A stretch of 6,249 nucleotides of DNA from Microcoleaceae cyanobacterium UBA11344 (GTDB lineage: Bacteria > Cyanobacteriota > Cyanobacteriia > Cyanobacteriales > Microcoleaceae). Below, one piece after another: positions 4,448 to 6,249 of this stretch (its first letter is position 1; each line of letters opens with the position of its first letter). The DNA lies in the NCBI GenBank assembly GCA_003483675.1, contig DMYK01000113.1, positions 265-6,513 of the forward strand, read 5' to 3'. Below the pieces are notes generated by a model. The model ran no database searches, had not been told where the DNA came from, and saw only the letters and a list, made by a program, of their open reading frames with translations. A program made the position numbers and the translations under genes.

Positions 4448-6249
4448 ATGTCGTGGACACCCTTAAATCACCGGATTCATCATTTGCCGCTCATTCTGGC
4501 TGGCCCGATTTTACGCCGGACTGAAAGGAAGGCTGTGACAGTTTGGCTAGCTCTCAAAGCACCTCGCCAAGTCGAACTCAAGGTTTACTCGACGGAGGGC
4601 GGAACTGGCGAAATTGTCGATCGGCCCTTACTCCAAGGTACAGGTTCTACTGTGCAACTGGGCAAATACCTGCACGTAGTGGCCGTGACTGCTATACCGA
4701 TCGACAGCAATTGCTTGACATCCGGGCAAATTTATGCTTATGACATCGAGTTTGCCGATAGTCGCGAGTCGCGATCGGGAATTCCAGGACTCGAAAATGA
4801 GAGAGAAAATCTCATTTCTTGTCTGTGGCCAGCCACCCCTGATTTGTCACCTTTGGGGGCACAGACAATCAGTTATTTCGACCACCAGTTGCCCACTTTT
4901 GCGCTGTCGCCGGACGATTTAAACTATTTGCGGATTGTTCACGGTTCTTGTCGCAAGCCTCACGGAGGGGGACGAGATGCACTCCCAATCTTGGATAGTT
5001 CGATCGAACAATTTGCAGGTATGGCAAATTCCAGGCCTCACCAACTATTTTTAACGGGCGACCAAATTTACGGCGACGATGTTGCCGATCCGATGCTGTG
5101 GGCTTTGACAGATACTGGCGATGTACTCTTGGGCTGGAAAGAGAATTTGCCCCTGATAGATGATACCCAAATTCAAGATAATTTGTGTACCAGTATATCT
5201 AGAAATCAAAAAAAAAGAAATAAGATTTGCGAAGTAAGGGGAAATTCTACTGAGTCCCAATTTCAGCAACAGGCTGAGGTTGAGTCTATATACAAACAAC
5301 CAGTTGATTTGAAACCGGGAAGTCGCAGCGATATTGCTAGAGATTTTGGCGGCTTTACAGCAATGTTGGTGAATCAACCCGACAAGGCTAAAAGTCACTT
5401 GTTTAGCCTGGGGGAATATTATGCGATGTATTTGTTAGTTTGGTCGTCGGTTCTTTGGTGCGATAGTTTTCCGAAGGGTAAGGATATTTGTGAAAATGTC
5501 AAGCAGGCAAAAGTCTGGGATCGAGAAGCTTTTGAACTTGAAAGTTTTGCTAGGGATTTGTGGAGAGTCAGGAGGGCGATCGCCAATATTCCTACTTATA
5601 CCATTTGCGATGACCACGATGTTAGTGATGACTGGTATTTGAATCGAGAATGGTGTTACCGCGTGTTGGGTAAGCCGCTTGGCCGGCGGGTGGTGCAGAA
5701 TGCTTTGCTGGCTTATGCTGTGTTTCAGGCTTGGGGAAATACGCCGCAACAGTTCGATCGAGGAAAAGTGGGAGATAAATTATTAACAACTGCTGCAAAA
5801 TGGTCTGAGTCGGCTGGTACTAATGTTGCTGTTTGGTCAGATGCGGCTTTGTATTTGGGAATTCCGGGAATTGATATTGAAACTGGTTTGCCGAAGTTTA
5901 AATTAGATGAAGATGTTTTAATTTTTGATCGGGATGGCGAGGGCGTAAATGAGGTTTTGGATTGGCATTTTACTGTGAGAAGTTTTAAGCATGAGGTGAT
6001 TGTGCTGGATACGCGGACTTGGCGGGGTTATCCGACAGAAAGTGCGATCGATCCACCGATGCTTTTGACTCACAAAGCTTTTGAGGAGCAAATTCAGAAA
6101 CCTTTGCTGGAGACTGATTTGCTGAATAAAACTGGGGAGTTTGAGATTGAGGCGACGTTGGTAATTGTACCGACAAATTTGGTGGGTTTGTGGATTATTG
6201 ATGCGGTTCAAAAGTGGGATGTGGAGCACGGGAGGGTTTTTAATAGTGA
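4448..6249 (+). CDS. PhoD-like metallophosphatase, C-terminus cut off by window edge
   Basis: An open frame runs from ATG 4448 for 600 codons plus two bases to the right edge. The final bases AGTGA are read as AGT GA, so this is not a stop and the gene continues. An in-frame TAA at 4433-4435 rules out a longer N-terminus. Residues about 14-105 resemble the N-terminal beta-rich domain of PhoD-type enzymes (VTVWLALKAP). The metallophosphatase part then shows GSCRKPHGGGRD (166-176), LFLTGDQIYGDD (200-211, metal-binding), SHLFSLGEYYAMYL (316-329), ICDDHDVSDDW (386-396, metal-binding) and VLDTRTWRGYP (519-529). These match the large cytoplasmic PhoD-like phosphatase family, which would hydrolyse phosphoesters using metal ions; the substrate is unknown. 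There is no Sec or Tat signal, unlike exported alkaline phosphatase PhoD of Bacillus. Residues about 240-285 form a polar, probably disordered insert that carries a run of nine A (5208-5216), but the frame is intact on both sides. No good Shine-Dalgarno is seen. Confidence 0.9.
   Translation, partial: MSWTPLNHRIHHLPLILAGPILRRTERKAVTVWLALKAPRQVELKVYSTEGGTGEIVDRPLLQGTGSTVQLGKYLHVVAVTAIPIDSNCLTSGQIYAYDIEFADSRESRSGIPGLENERENLISCLWPATPDLSPLGAQTISYFDHQLPTFALSPDDLNYLRIVHGSCRKPHGGGRDALPILDSSIEQFAGMANSRPHQLFLTGDQIYGDDVADPMLWALTDTGDVLLGWKENLPLIDDTQIQDNLCTSISRNQKKRNKICEVRGNSTESQFQQQAEVESIYKQPVDLKPGSRSDIARDFGGFTAMLVNQPDKAKSHLFSLGEYYAMYLLVWSSVLWCDSFPKGKDICENVKQAKVWDREAFELESFARDLWRVRRAIANIPTYTICDDHDVSDDWYLNREWCYRVLGKPLGRRVVQNALLAYAVFQAWGNTPQQFDRGKVGDKLLTTAAKWSESAGTNVAVWSDAALYLGIPGIDIETGLPKFKLDEDVLIFDRDGEGVNEVLDWHFTVRSFKHEVIVLDTRTWRGYPTESAIDPPMLLTHKAFEEQIQKPLLETDLLNKTGEFEIEATLVIVPTNLVGLWIIDAVQKWDVEHGRVFNS

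Noticed and set aside
5051..6229. Several minus-strand frames of 60-115 codons
   Set aside because: They are antisense shadows of the PhoD-like gene, whose plus-strand frame is open for 600 codons with clear family motifs.

Overview
The window comes from a cyanobacterium, most likely a filamentous non-heterocystous form of the Oscillatoria/Microcoleus type. The evidence is the set of HIP1 octamers (GCGATCGC, e.g. 1490-1497, 1512-1519, 1972-1979, 3567-3574, 5576-5583), a complete chlL gene, a heptamer repeat array of cyanobacterial STRR style, and a histidine kinase of cyanobacterial architecture. The exact genus is an inference.

Layout, left to right. (1) Positions 1-1449 are the end of a chlorophyll-synthesis operon read on the minus strand. 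chlL (583-1449, GTG start) encodes the iron protein of dark-operative protochlorophyllide reductase. It is followed after 34 bp by a small gene (548 down to the left edge, cut off) that looks like the DUF5331 protein often found between chlL and chlN. Its C-terminal part is a Pro/Ala/Glu repeat of nine residues encoded by six 27-bp tandem units, and it runs off the window. chlN would be expected next, outside the window. (2) Positions 1450-2083 are a 634-bp non-coding stretch that must hold the chlL promoter and leader. It contains a HIP1-centred 30-bp imperfect palindrome, a 13/14-bp tandem repeat abutting and sharing sequence with it, an AT-rich stretch, a small hairpin and the heptamer array. 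(3) Positions 2084-4273 (minus) encode a 729-residue soluble sensor histidine kinase with four CBS domains, a coiled coil and an HisKA/HATPase core. Its last codons and stop lie inside the heptamer array. (4) Positions 4274-4447 are a short divergent promoter region. (5) From 4448 to the right edge (plus) runs a large open gene, 600 codons so far, for a PhoD-like metallophosphatase with no signal peptide.

The genes belong to three separate jobs: dark chlorophyll synthesis, signal sensing (probably adenine nucleotides, through CBS domains) and phosphoester hydrolysis. Nothing in the sequence ties the kinase to either neighbour beyond adjacency, although it shares a divergent intergenic region with the phosphatase. 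I see no mobile element, CRISPR array, tRNA or rRNA. I do not see a clear new multigene system. The more interesting material is repeat sequence intruding into genes and the structured chlL leader.
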